This document shows positions 28,620-36,525 of a stretch of 64,000 nt of DNA, one piece after another. Under the pieces are notes generated by a model. The model had not been told where the DNA came from, did no database searches, and saw nothing but the letters and a program-made list of their open reading frames with translations. Each line of letters opens with the position of its first letter. The first letter of the stretch is position 1. The translations under genes were made by a program, and so were the position numbers. Source of the stretch: Duganella sp. SG902 (GTDB taxonomy: Bacteria; Pseudomonadota; Gammaproteobacteria; Burkholderiales; Burkholderiaceae_D); assembly GCF_013376005.1 (NCBI RefSeq), contig NZ_JABMJK010000017.1, positions 53,394 to 117,393 of the forward strand, given 5' to 3'.

Positions 28620-30080
28620 ATGGAATGGGAAGTCGTCATCGGTATTGAGAACCACGTACAACTCACTACCGCATCTAAAATCTTCAGCGGCTCGCCGACC
28701 ACCTTCGGCGCGGAAGCCAACACGCAAGCCAGCCCGGTTGACCTGGCGCTGCCAGGCGTGCTGCCGGTCATGAACAAGCAGGCGGTGGACCGCGCGATCC
28801 GCTTCGGCCTGGCCGTGGGCGCGAAAATCGCGCCGGCCTCGATCTTCGCCCGCAAAAACTACTTCTACCCGGATCTGCCGAAGGGCTACCAGATCAGCCA
28901 GTTCGAAGACCCGGTGGTGCAAGGCGGCGCCATCACCTTCGGCTACGACAAGGATGGCGAATTCGTCACCAAGACCGTCAACCTGACGCGCGCCCACCTG
29001 GAAGAAGACGCCGGCAAATCGCTGCACGAGGACTATGCCGGCATGTCGGGCATCGACCTGAATCGCGCCGGCACGCCGCTGCTGGAAATCGTCTCCGAGC
29101 CGGAAATCCGCAGCGCCGCTGAAGCGGTGGCCTACTGCAAAGCCCTGCACTCGCTGGTGATGTGGCTGGGCGTCTGCGACGGCAATATGCAGGAAGGCTC
29201 GTTCCGCTGCGACATCAACGTCTCCGTGCGTCCGAAAGGCCAGAAAGAATTCGGCACCCGCTGCGAGATCAAGAACCTGAACTCGTTCCGCTTCATCGAG
29301 GAAGCCGTGCACGTGGAAGTGCGCCGCCAGATCGAGCTGATTGAAGACGGCGGCAAGGTGGTGCAGGCGACCCGCCTGTACGATCCGGACAAAAAAGAAA
29401 CCCGCGAAATGCGCAGCAAGGAAGACGCGCAGGATTACCGCTACTTCCCGGACCCGGACCTGCCGCCGCTGGTCATCTCCAACGCGTGGATCGACACCGT
29501 GAAAGCGTCGATGCCGGAACTGCCGGCCGCCATGCGCGCACGCTTCGTCAGCGAATACGCGCTGCCGGAATATGACTCGCTGGTGCTGACCGCGTCGAAA
29601 GCCATGGCGACCTACTTCGTGGCCGTGGTGGATGCAGCCGGCAAGGAAAACGCCAAGGCCGCCGCCAACTGGCTGATGGGCGACGTATCGTCGACCCTGA
29701 ACCGTGAAGGCGTGGACATCGCGGACGCGCCGGTCAAGCCTGCGCAGCTGGCGCTGATGCTGAAGCGTATCGCCGACGGCACCATCAACAACAAGACCGC
29801 GAAAGAACTGTTTGGCGACATGTGGGCCGCCAAGTCGGACGATGACAATCTGGTTGATGCGCTGATCGAATCGAAAGGCCTGAAACAGATTTCGGACACC
29901 GGCGCGCTGGAAGCCATCGTCAACGAAGTCATCGCCAACAACGCCAGGTCGGTGGAGCAGTATCGCGCCGGTAAGGAAGCCGCGATCAACGCTCTGATCG
30001 GCCAGGCCATGAAAGCCTCGCGCGGCAAAGCCAACCCGGCGCAGCTGACCGAACTGCTGAAAGCCAAGCTGGCCGGCTGA
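28620..30080 (+). CDS. gatB: Asp/Glu-tRNA amidotransferase subunit B
   Basis: 486 residues. Kinase/transamidase subunit: phosphorylates the misacylated tRNA and accepts ammonia from GatA. Seen: MEWEVVIGIENHVQL at the start, ARKNYFYPDLPKGYQISQ and GNMQEGSFRCDINVSVRP in the cradle domain, and a C-terminal helical YqeY-like domain that binds tRNA. Start chosen at ATG 28620 because upstream codons in frame are unconserved. A strong terminator follows 12 bases after the stop, ending the gatCAB unit. Confidence 0.97.
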   Translation: MEWEVVIGIENHVQLTTASKIFSGSPTTFGAEANTQASPVDLALPGVLPVMNKQAVDRAIRFGLAVGAKIAPASIFARKNYFYPDLPKGYQISQFEDPVVQGGAITFGYDKDGEFVTKTVNLTRAHLEEDAGKSLHEDYAGMSGIDLNRAGTPLLEIVSEPEIRSAAEAVAYCKALHSLVMWLGVCDGNMQEGSFRCDINVSVRPKGQKEFGTRCEIKNLNSFRFIEEAVHVEVRRQIELIEDGGKVVQATRLYDPDKKETREMRSKEDAQDYRYFPDPDLPPLVISNAWIDTVKASMPELPAAMRARFVSEYALPEYDSLVLTASKAMATYFVAVVDAAGKENAKAAANWLMGDVSSTLNREGVDIADAPVKPAQLALMLKRIADGTINNKTAKELFGDMWAAKSDDDNLVDALIESKGLKQISDTGALEAIVNEVIANNARSVEQYRAGKEAAINALIGQAMKASRGKANPAQLTELLKAKLAG

Positions 30081-30092
30081 TCCCCGTCTCGC

Positions 30093-30134
30093 AAAAAAAC
30101 GCCCCGCCGGCTAACGCTCGCGGGGCGTTTTTTA
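30093..30134. terminator. Rho-independent terminator after gatB
   Basis: Stem CGCCCCGC (30100-30107) and GCGGGGCG (30120-30127) with a 12-base loop, flanked by a run of As on the left and six Ts on the right. Works in the plus direction for gatCAB and is symmetric enough to be bidirectional. Confidence 0.92.
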
Positions 30135-30143
30135 TTGGAAATG

Positions 30144-30157
30144 TAGTAAAATTACTA
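30144..30157. promoter_or_regulatory. AT-rich palindrome upstream of the GH13 gene
   Basis: TAGTAA and TTACTA form a perfect 6-bp inverted repeat with a 2-base centre, within an unusually AT-rich 60 bases (30134-30195) in this GC-rich window. It lies about 45 bases upstream of the GH13 start and could be an operator or part of the promoter. A strong AAAGGAG ribosome site follows. Confidence 0.4.
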
Positions 30158-30199
30158 TATATTTACATAATATAAGTAGTTTAATTACAAAGGAGAGAC

Positions 30200-31795
30200 A
30201 TGGACTTGCAATTCCGCGCCGACCCGGCCCTGCTGCCCCACGCCGTTCCCGGCGGCGTGCGCTTCGTCTTCGATGCCCCGGCGGACGCCCACAGCGTTGC
30301 GCTGGCAGGCACTTTCAACTGCTGGGCGGGGGACGTCTGCATGATGGAGCGCGCCTCCGGCGCGCGCTGGCAAGTCACGCTGCCGATACCGGCCGGCCGC
30401 CATCTCTACAAGTTCGTCATCGACGACCGCGACTGGATACCCGATCCCGCCAATCCATGGATCTCCGAAGATGGCCAGAACAACTCCTGCCTGACCGTCG
30501 ATGAGACAGGCGCGGTGCTGATGCGCCAGCAGGGCATGAGCGCCGCCGCGCCAGGTCCGCTGCATGCGCGCGCAGCGCTGGCCAGCCCGGCGTGGCTGCG
30601 CGACGGCGTGATCTACCAGCTGTCGGTACCGGCCTTCGGCGGCAACTTCGATGGCGTGCGCGCCAGGCTCTCCTACCTGGACGAATTGGGTGTCGACGTG
30701 TTGTGGATCATGCCTTTCCACCCGATCGGCATTGAAGGGCGGCGCGGCGCGCTGGGCGATCCCTACGCTGTGCGCGATTTCAACAGCATCGATCCTGCAC
30801 TGGGCGATGCCGCGTCCTTGCGCGCACTGGTGGCGGCGGCGCACGATCGCGGCATGCGCGTCATCATGGACTGGACGCTCAACCGCAGCAGCGCGGACCA
30901 TCCCTTCACGCGCGAGTATCCGCACTGGTACACGCGGCGTGGCGACGGCAGCATCTACTACGCCGTGCCGAATCGCGACTACTTCGCCGGCTTTAACTTT
31001 GCCGACAGCGAGTTGCGGCAGTATCTGATCGCCAGCATGCGCTGCTGGATCGAACGCTTCGGCTTCGACGGCCTGCGCTTCGACGACTCCGACATCACAC
31101 CATGCGACTTCCTCGACGAGATCCGCGCGGAGCTCAGCGCGCTGCGTCCGGACATCGCCCTCATTTCGCAGTCCTACGACGAATTCCACCACCTGGCCGC
31201 TTGTGACCTTACCTACGAAGGCGGCACGCGCGAAATGCTGCGCCAGGCCGACAACACCGCCTTTGCCCGCTACTGGAACGAATCCACCTACAGCTTCCCG
31301 CGCGGCGCCTTGCGCATGCGCTGGCTGGAGGACAAGGAGCAAGGCCGCATCTCCAGCTTCCTCGGCACCGAGGCTCATCGCCCCGCCGCCACCGTGATGC
31401 TGTGCATGGACGGCGTGCCGCACATCCTGATGGGACAGGAATTCAACGAACCCACATGGACCGGCTGGCAGGTATTGTTCGACGGCTGGCAGCTGGACTG
31501 GAAAGCCTTCGACAACGAAATGTACACCCATTACCAGACGCTGATCGCTCTGCGCCGCCGCCACGCCGCGCTGCGTACAGGCGCCACCGAGTTCCTGGAC
31601 GGTCTGCCGCCTGGCGCCATCGGCTTCACCCGCAACGACGCCAACCAGCGCCTCGTGGTGCTGGCCAACCTGTCGTCCACTGCGCAAACCTTCTCCGCCG
31701 AACTCGCGCGCATCGAACCGCTCTACGCCGCCGGCTGGCGCGCCGAAGACGCCACACTGGCGCCGCACGGTTGGATCATCGCACGACAAAATTAA
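30200..31795 (+). CDS. CBM48-like plus GH13 (alpha-amylase family) protein with altered catalytic residues
   Basis: 531 residues, no signal peptide. Residues about 15-105 are a glycogen-binding early-set domain (VALAGTFNCWAGD, GRHLYKFVIDD); about 135-450 a GH13 barrel; then a C-terminal beta domain. The nucleophile position is kept (Asp295 in GLRFDDSD). Other hallmark residues are changed: Arg229 replaces the usual His after Asn in region I (MDWTLNRSS), Gln324 stands where the acid/base Glu is expected (ALISQSYD), and region IV reads LGTEAHR with Glu391 in place of the NHD Asp. It is probably a carbohydrate-binding or regulatory pseudoenzyme, or an enzyme with altered chemistry. The alignment is by eye. 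An AT-rich promoter region precedes it. Confidence 0.8.
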   Translation: MDLQFRADPALLPHAVPGGVRFVFDAPADAHSVALAGTFNCWAGDVCMMERASGARWQVTLPIPAGRHLYKFVIDDRDWIPDPANPWISEDGQNNSCLTVDETGAVLMRQQGMSAAAPGPLHARAALASPAWLRDGVIYQLSVPAFGGNFDGVRARLSYLDELGVDVLWIMPFHPIGIEGRRGALGDPYAVRDFNSIDPALGDAASLRALVAAAHDRGMRVIMDWTLNRSSADHPFTREYPHWYTRRGDGSIYYAVPNRDYFAGFNFADSELRQYLIASMRCWIERFGFDGLRFDDSDITPCDFLDEIRAELSALRPDIALISQSYDEFHHLAACDLTYEGGTREMLRQADNTAFARYWNESTYSFPRGALRMRWLEDKEQGRISSFLGTEAHRPAATVMLCMDGVPHILMGQEFNEPTWTGWQVLFDGWQLDWKAFDNEMYTHYQTLIALRRRHAALRTGATEFLDGLPPGAIGFTRNDANQRLVVLANLSSTAQTFSAELARIEPLYAAGWRAEDATLAPHGWIIARQN

Positions 31796-31807
31796 AGTAT
31801 ACATTTT

Positions 31808-31826
31808 TGTCTAGACAGAATATTCT
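31808..31826. promoter_or_regulatory. Two abutting palindromes before the blaI-like gene (candidate operator)
   Basis: TGTCTAGACA (31808-31817) and AGAATATTCT (31817-31826) are perfect 10-bp palindromes sharing one A. They lie 27 bases before the start of a BlaI/MecI-type repressor gene; such repressors are dimers that bind dyads in their own promoters. The exact bases differ from the classic TACA/TGTA operator, so assignment to this repressor is inference. Confidence 0.55.
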
Positions 31827-31852
31827 ACGTCTACCGCATTCAGGGAGACGTC

Positions 31853-32224
31853 ATGAGTATTCCGAAACCGACCACCGCCGAACTCGAACTGCTGCAGGCA
31901 TTGTGGCCGCTCGGTTCGGCCACCGCCAAGCAGGTGCACGAGGCCATGCTGGCCGATAAACCGGAGCTGGCCTACGGCACCGTGCTGCGCCTGATGCAGA
32001 TCATGCACACCAAGGGCATCCTGACGCGCGACGAGAGCCAGCGCTCCCACATCTACGCGCCGGCGCAGGCACAGGACAGCATGCAATCCAGCCTGCTCAA
32101 AGATCTGATGCAGAAGGCCTTCGCCGGCTCGGCCAAGGCGCTGGTGCTGGCCGCGCTGCGCTCCGGCATCTCCAAAAAAGAGCGAGCGGAAATCGAAAAA
32201 CTGCTTAAGGAAGAAAACAAATGA
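31853..32224 (+). CDS. BlaI/MecI/CopY-family transcriptional repressor
   Basis: 123 residues: N-terminal winged helix (about 5-75; PTTAELELLQALWPLGSATAKQVHEAM, YGTVLRLMQIMHTKGILTRD) and a C-terminal dimerisation helix region. Known members repress target genes and are cleaved when a partner M56 membrane protease is activated. Here that partner gene overlaps by ATGA (32221), so the pair is translationally coupled. GGGAGA lies before the ATG. No beta-lactamase gene is adjacent, so the regulated gene could be itself or a distant one. Confidence 0.92.
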   Translation: MSIPKPTTAELELLQALWPLGSATAKQVHEAMLADKPELAYGTVLRLMQIMHTKGILTRDESQRSHIYAPAQAQDSMQSSLLKDLMQKAFAGSAKALVLAALRSGISKKERAEIEKLLKEENK

Positions 32225-33486
32225 GCGCCTTCATCTTCGAGCTCGGGCTGACGCTGATGCACTTCCTGTGGCAAGGCTTGCTGCTCGGCTGCGCCTGCGC
32301 GGTCGCCCTTACCCTGCTGCGCAACAGCCGCGCTGAATACCGTTATCTGGTGGCCTGCGTCTCCCTGCTGGCGTGCCTGTGCTGGCCGCTGTTCGACCTG
32401 ATACAGCGCCTGACCGGCGATGCGGCGGCCGTCAGCGCCGCCCTGCCTGGTCTGCAATGGACGGACCACATCACCGGCGATGAGGGCACCAGGTTCATGC
32501 TGCTGAATTCACTGCGCGGCATCGTCGGCATCTGGGCGCTATGCGCCGCCGCACTGGCCCTGCGCATGATCGCGGGGCTGCTATGGATAGACCGCACCAC
32601 GCGCCGGCCAAGCAGCTGCCAGCGTCACGATCAGTTGCGCTGGGAGGCCGATCTGGCAAGGCTGGCGCAGCGCTTCGGCATCACACGCCATGTGCGTCTG
32701 CGGGTGGTGGATGCGCTGTCCAGCCCCATCACCGCCGGCTGGTGGCGTCCCGTCGTGCTGATGCCGGCGGCGCTGGTGGGCGGCATGCCGCCGGACCTGC
32801 TGGAAGCCCTGCTGGCGCACGAGATTGCGCACATCAAGCGCCATGATTACCTGATTAACCTGCTGCAGAACGTGATTGAGACGCTGCTGTTCTACCATCC
32901 GGCCGTGTGGTGGATATCGAACCGCATCCGTCTTGAGCGCGAACTGATCGCAGACGATGTCGCTGCAAGACAGCTCGGCGAACCGCGGCGCCTGGCACTT
33001 GCATTATCCGAACTGGAAAAACGCCAGTTCTCCACTCACCAACTGGCCCAAGCGGCCAACGGAGGAAATCTGATGATGCGTATCCAACACCTGCTGCGCC
33101 CTGCGCCGCAAGCCCTCAACTGGAAAGCTGCCATCGCCATGGCAGGCGTGGCGCTGGCCTGCCTGTCGATCTACGCGGAGGCGACAGCAACCGACAAGAA
33201 TGTCTCCAACCGCGTCGACGCGCGGATCGACATCAAGAGCTGCGCCAAGCCCGTGTATCCGCAGCAAGCGTTCAAGGAGTCGCGCACCGGCACAGTGCAA
33301 CTGGGCTTCCTGATTGACCCTACCGGCAAAGTAAAAAAATCACGCATAGAACACAGCAGCGGCCACGCCGATCTGGATGAAGCTTCACGCACCGGTATCG
33401 AGAAATGCACCTTCAAACCCGCCACCAAAGCCGGCAAACCCGTCGAATCCTGGACAAGCCTGCGATACGTCTGGACGCTGGAATAG
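32221..33486 (+). CDS. BlaR1-type M56 membrane metallopeptidase fused to a TonB C-terminal domain
   Basis: 421 residues. Membrane helices lie near 5-30, 38-60 and 95-120, then the zinc protease domain with HExxH at His200-Glu201-His204 (LLAHEIAHIKRHDY) and a downstream ERELIADDVA that supplies the third ligand. Another membrane helix (about 303-322) leads to a periplasmic TonB-C-like domain (about 335-421; PVYPQQAFKESRTGTVQLGF). Classic BlaR1 has a penicillin-sensor domain at that place, so this protein probably senses something else, perhaps a TonB-dependent receptor or envelope state (inference). It ends one base before the convergent LytTR gene. Confidence 0.88.
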   Translation: MSAFIFELGLTLMHFLWQGLLLGCACAVALTLLRNSRAEYRYLVACVSLLACLCWPLFDLIQRLTGDAAAVSAALPGLQWTDHITGDEGTRFMLLNSLRGIVGIWALCAAALALRMIAGLLWIDRTTRRPSSCQRHDQLRWEADLARLAQRFGITRHVRLRVVDALSSPITAGWWRPVVLMPAALVGGMPPDLLEALLAHEIAHIKRHDYLINLLQNVIETLLFYHPAVWWISNRIRLERELIADDVAARQLGEPRRLALALSELEKRQFSTHQLAQAANGGNLMMRIQHLLRPAPQALNWKAAIAMAGVALACLSIYAEATATDKNVSNRVDARIDIKSCAKPVYPQQAFKESRTGTVQLGFLIDPTGKVKKSRIEHSSGHADLDEASRTGIEKCTFKPATKAGKPVESWTSLRYVWTLE

Positions 33487-33487
33487 C

Positions 33488-34228
33488 TTACATGCCTTTG
33501 AAACGGTGCTGGAAGCGTTGGCTGACCGGCAGGCGCAGTGGGTGGTCGCGCAGGGTCAGCCACACGGCACCGTCGGCGTCCCGGTTGACGGCGGCGATGC
33601 GTTTGACGGCCACCAGGTAGCCACGGTGGATTTGCCAGAAGCCCGCCTCCTCCAGTTGCCCGGCCAGATCCTTCAAGGGTGTGCGGATGTGGGCTTCCAG
33701 TTGATCGGTGACCACCCGTGTGTACTTGAGTTCTGAAGCGAAGTAAACCACCTCGTTCAGGTCGATGAAGTGAATGGTGTTGCCCACGCTGGCCTGCAGC
33801 CACGCGGGCGGCTTCTTCGGCGCCAACTGCTGCACCAACCGGGCGAGATCGGGAGGTGGCGTGCCAAGGCGGCTGCGCAGGCGTTCGATGGCGCGCGCCA
33901 GCCGTCCGGTATCAAGCGGCTTGAGCAGGTAGTCCACCGCGCCTTCGTCGAACGCCGCCAACGCGTGTTCCTGATAGGCCGTTACGAACACGATATGCGT
34001 GCGCGAGCCGAAGGTGCGCGCCACTTCCAGTCCGTTCAGGCCCGGCATGCGAATGTCGAGGAAGGCGATGTCCGGCTCCAGCTCGCGCGCGAGACGCAGC
34101 GCTTCGATGCCATCGCCGGCCGAAGCCACCAGTTGCGCCTCGGGCCAGAGCGCGGCCAGCGCCGCTTCCAGTTCGGCGCGCAGCAGCGGCTCGTCATCTG
34201 CAATCAGGATGCGGGGGGCTTGCTTCAT
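33488..34228 (-). CDS. LytTR-family response regulator
   Basis: 246 residues. Receiver domain (1-120) with IADDE, phospho-Asp in IAFLDIRMPG and Lys in LLKPLD; LytTR DNA-binding domain (about 145-246; NEVVYFASELKYTRVVT, WQIHRGYLVAVKRIAAV, PVSQRF). LytTR regulators bind direct repeats and often control exoproducts or envelope genes. It is the last of four genes joined by 4-base ATGA overlaps, its start overlapping the sensor kinase stop. Confidence 0.93.
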   Translation of the reverse strand: MKQAPRILIADDEPLLRAELEAALAALWPEAQLVASAGDGIEALRLARELEPDIAFLDIRMPGLNGLEVARTFGSRTHIVFVTAYQEHALAAFDEGAVDYLLKPLDTGRLARAIERLRSRLGTPPPDLARLVQQLAPKKPPAWLQASVGNTIHFIDLNEVVYFASELKYTRVVTDQLEAHIRTPLKDLAGQLEEAGFWQIHRGYLVAVKRIAAVNRDADGAVWLTLRDHPLRLPVSQRFQHRFKGM

Positions 34229-35283
34229 GCAGACTCCGGACGGGATAAGGGCAGGTTCAATTCCGCGACGGTCCAGCCGTCGGCGCCGACGCTCAAGCGC
34301 AGGCTGGCCGCGCCGCCATACAGGGCTTCCAGCCGCTGGCGCACATTACGCAGGCCCACGCCGCTACCCAACACGGCGTTGCCCAGACCGGCGCCGTTGT
34401 CGCGCACCGCCACCAGCACGCGGCCATCGGCGCGCCGCGCCTGCACGGTGACGGCGACCGCGCCGGCGTGCGGCTCGACGCCATGCTGCACGGCGTTCTC
34501 CACCAACGGCATCAGCATCAGCGGCGGCAGCGCCAGGTCGCGCACCTCGTCGGCACAGGCAATGTGCACGCTGAGACGGTCGCCGTAGCGTATCGCCATC
34601 AGCTCCAGATAATGAGCGGCCAGCTCGCACTCGCGGCCCAGCGTGGACATCGGGCTGCGCAGGTCGGGCAATGCGCTGCGCAGGTAGGCGATCAGGTGGT
34701 CCAGCATGCCGAGCGCCCGTTCCGGCTGGTGCCGCACCAGATAGCGCGTGTTGGCTAGCGTGTTGTAGAGGAAGTGCGGTTCGATTTGCGCCTGCAGGGC
34801 TTTCAGGTCCGAGGCCATCGCCGCCTGCGACAACTGGGCGATATGCAAGGTGCGCGCGCGATGCCGCGCCATCCACAACGGCAGTACAAACAACAGCATG
34901 AACAACAGCGCCTGCACCGCCATTACCTGCGCTTCGTTGAGCGGATCGATGCCGATCCAGGACAGGCCAAGCGCGTAGATCCACCCTGCCGCCGCCGTGC
35001 TGGCGCACCCCAGCGCCAGCAACGCTGCCCACAAAGCGGCCCAACCGCGGCCACGGACATGGCGCTGCATCAGCAGCATCACGCCGGCAGAGGCGCCCAG
35101 CGGCAGCAGCAAGGCCGCGAACAGCGCCAGCCAGGTGTAAGCGCGCAGTTGGATCGCCGCCAGCGTGCCGGCACACACCAGCAGCGCACTTAAGGCGCAC
35201 TGGCGCGGCGTGCAGGCGGCCACGCGCCGCAGCGCCTCCGGTGCGCCACCAGCGTCCGCGCCGCGCCATCGCATCGTCATCAT
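34225..35283 (-). CDS. LytS/YehU-type (His_kinase family) sensor kinase
   Basis: 352 residues. The N-terminal half carries about four membrane helices with almost no periplasmic domain (about 30-145). The cytoplasmic half has the family's phospho-His in LQAQIEPHFLYNTLANTRYL and an ATP-binding domain with PLVENAVQHGV, DNGAGL and GVGLRNVRQRLEALYG. It is the natural partner of the LytTR regulator downstream, sharing ATGA with it, and also overlaps the secreted-protein gene upstream by ATGA. With so little periplasmic sequence, it may sense within the membrane or through a partner protein. Confidence 0.92.
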   Translation of the reverse strand: MMTMRWRGADAGGAPEALRRVAACTPRQCALSALLVCAGTLAAIQLRAYTWLALFAALLLPLGASAGVMLLMQRHVRGRGWAALWAALLALGCASTAAAGWIYALGLSWIGIDPLNEAQVMAVQALLFMLLFVLPLWMARHRARTLHIAQLSQAAMASDLKALQAQIEPHFLYNTLANTRYLVRHQPERALGMLDHLIAYLRSALPDLRSPMSTLGRECELAAHYLELMAIRYGDRLSVHIACADEVRDLALPPLMLMPLVENAVQHGVEPHAGAVAVTVQARRADGRVLVAVRDNGAGLGNAVLGSGVGLRNVRQRLEALYGGAASLRLSVGADGWTVAELNLPLSRPESA

Positions 35284-35849
35284 AGAACCGGCTTCTCCGG
35301 CAGACGCGAAGGCGGCATCACATCCACTGGCACTGTCTTGTCCACCACCTCAAACGACAGCTCATCGATCCACACCTGGCCGCTGCCGGAGTTGATCACG
35401 CCGAACGAGATGGTGGTGCCGTCTTCCGGCACGTCCAGCGTCACGCTACGCACCTGCCACGCAGTGGTGCCCTTGATCGGCTGGTCGCTGCTGTTATAAA
35501 ACGCGCCATTGGGCCGTTTCTGCGCCTGTACCTGCATCCACAGGCCGGCCCAGTTGCTGACGTCGCGCGTCTTGACCATGGCGCGGAAGCGCACCCGCTG
35601 GCCCAGGTAGCGCTGCGCCGAGATCATCTGCACCAGCGAGCCGAAGCCCTTGTCCTCGCCCTGCGCATAGCGCAGGAACTTGGCGCCCTTGCCGCTGATG
35701 GTCTCGACGTTGTCGATGCCAGCCTGATAGGAGGTGGCATGGTCGCCCGAGACAAACCATGGCGGCGGCAGTTTGCCAACCGATTCCGCCGCCACCACCC
35801 ACAAGGAGGTGGCGGCCAGCGCGGCGGCGATCACGTGCAGCGGCTTCAT
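35280..35849 (-). CDS. Secreted beta-sandwich-like protein, paralogue B
   Basis: 189 residues: signal-peptide-like N-terminus (MKPLHVIAAALAATSLWVVAAES), no lipobox, then a domain shared with the adjacent upstream gene. Identical blocks include KTRDVSNWAGLWM and PVDVMP; QVWIDELSFEVV near the end recalls the carbohydrate-binding jelly-roll fold. I recognise similar domains in secreted or regulator-attached proteins but no function is established. Start at 35849 overlaps the paralogue A stop (ATGA), and its end overlaps the kinase start. An in-frame extension upstream of 35849 would remove the signal peptide and is rejected. Confidence 0.8.
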   Translation of the reverse strand: MKPLHVIAAALAATSLWVVAAESVGKLPPPWFVSGDHATSYQAGIDNVETISGKGAKFLRYAQGEDKGFGSLVQMISAQRYLGQRVRFRAMVKTRDVSNWAGLWMQVQAQKRPNGAFYNSSDQPIKGTTAWQVRSVTLDVPEDGTTISFGVINSGSGQVWIDELSFEVVDKTVPVDVMPPSRLPEKPVL

Positions 35850-36409
35850 AGCGACGGTGTCTCCGCCGGTACATAACGGCCCGGCATCACATCCACCGGC
35901 ACGTCCTTGCCGACCACCTCCAGTGACAGCTCGTCGATCCACACCTGTCCTTTGCCGGCGTTAATCACGCCGAAGTTCAGCGTGGCCGCATCCTCCGGGA
36001 TGTCCAGCGTGACGCTGCGCACCTGCCAATCGGTGGTGCCGGCGATGGGCTTGTCCTGGCTGTTGTAGAACGCTTCCGGGCGCTCCTCGCGCGCGCGCAA
36101 TGCGCTCATCCACAAGCCGGCCCAGTTGCTGACGTCGCGCGTCTTGACCAGCGCCTGGAAGCGCACGCGCTTGCCCTGGTAGTTCCTGGCCGAGATTTGC
36201 TGCATCAGCGTGCCGAAGGACGACGCGTCGCCGCCGGTGTAACGGATGAAGCGCGGCACCTTGTTGCTCTTGCCCTCTCCGGTATCTTCGCCAATTTCAT
36301 AGGAACCGGCGCGCTCGCCGGAGAGTATCCATCCTTCCACCCGAGCGGCATTGGCCGAACCGCACAGGGTCGCCGCCAGCAGGACCGCGGCCAGAATTTT
36401 CGTTTTCAT
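35846..36409 (-). CDS. Secreted beta-sandwich-like protein, paralogue A
   Basis: 187 residues. Signal peptide MKTKILAAVLLAATLCGSANA ends at a clear Ala-x-Ala site. The mature part (GWILSGERAGSYEIGED, FGTLMQQISARNYQGKRVRF, KTRDVSNWAGLWM, QVRSVTLDIPEDAATLNFG, QVWIDELSLEVV) is clearly homologous to the next gene, so the pair arose by duplication. GGAG precedes the ATG at 36409. It opens the four-gene chain paralogue A > paralogue B > LytS-type kinase > LytTR regulator; being exported, the pair may be the sensing part or the output of that system. Both options are inference. Confidence 0.82.
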   Translation of the reverse strand: MKTKILAAVLLAATLCGSANAARVEGWILSGERAGSYEIGEDTGEGKSNKVPRFIRYTGGDASSFGTLMQQISARNYQGKRVRFQALVKTRDVSNWAGLWMSALRAREERPEAFYNSQDKPIAGTTDWQVRSVTLDIPEDAATLNFGVINAGKGQVWIDELSLEVVGKDVPVDVMPGRYVPAETPSL

Positions 36410-36525
36410 GTGATCTCCAAGGGCATGACGGGTTGTCATGAGCGCTACTGTGCACCTGCGGGAGCAAGCCGTGTGAACGCTGCGACAAGCGCGCGGCACG
36501 ACGGATAAGCGTCGGGAAAAGCGGA

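Noticed and set aside
31853..33486. A beta-lactam resistance locus.
   Set aside because: Repressor and M56 protease are present but there is no beta-lactamase or penicillin sensor domain.
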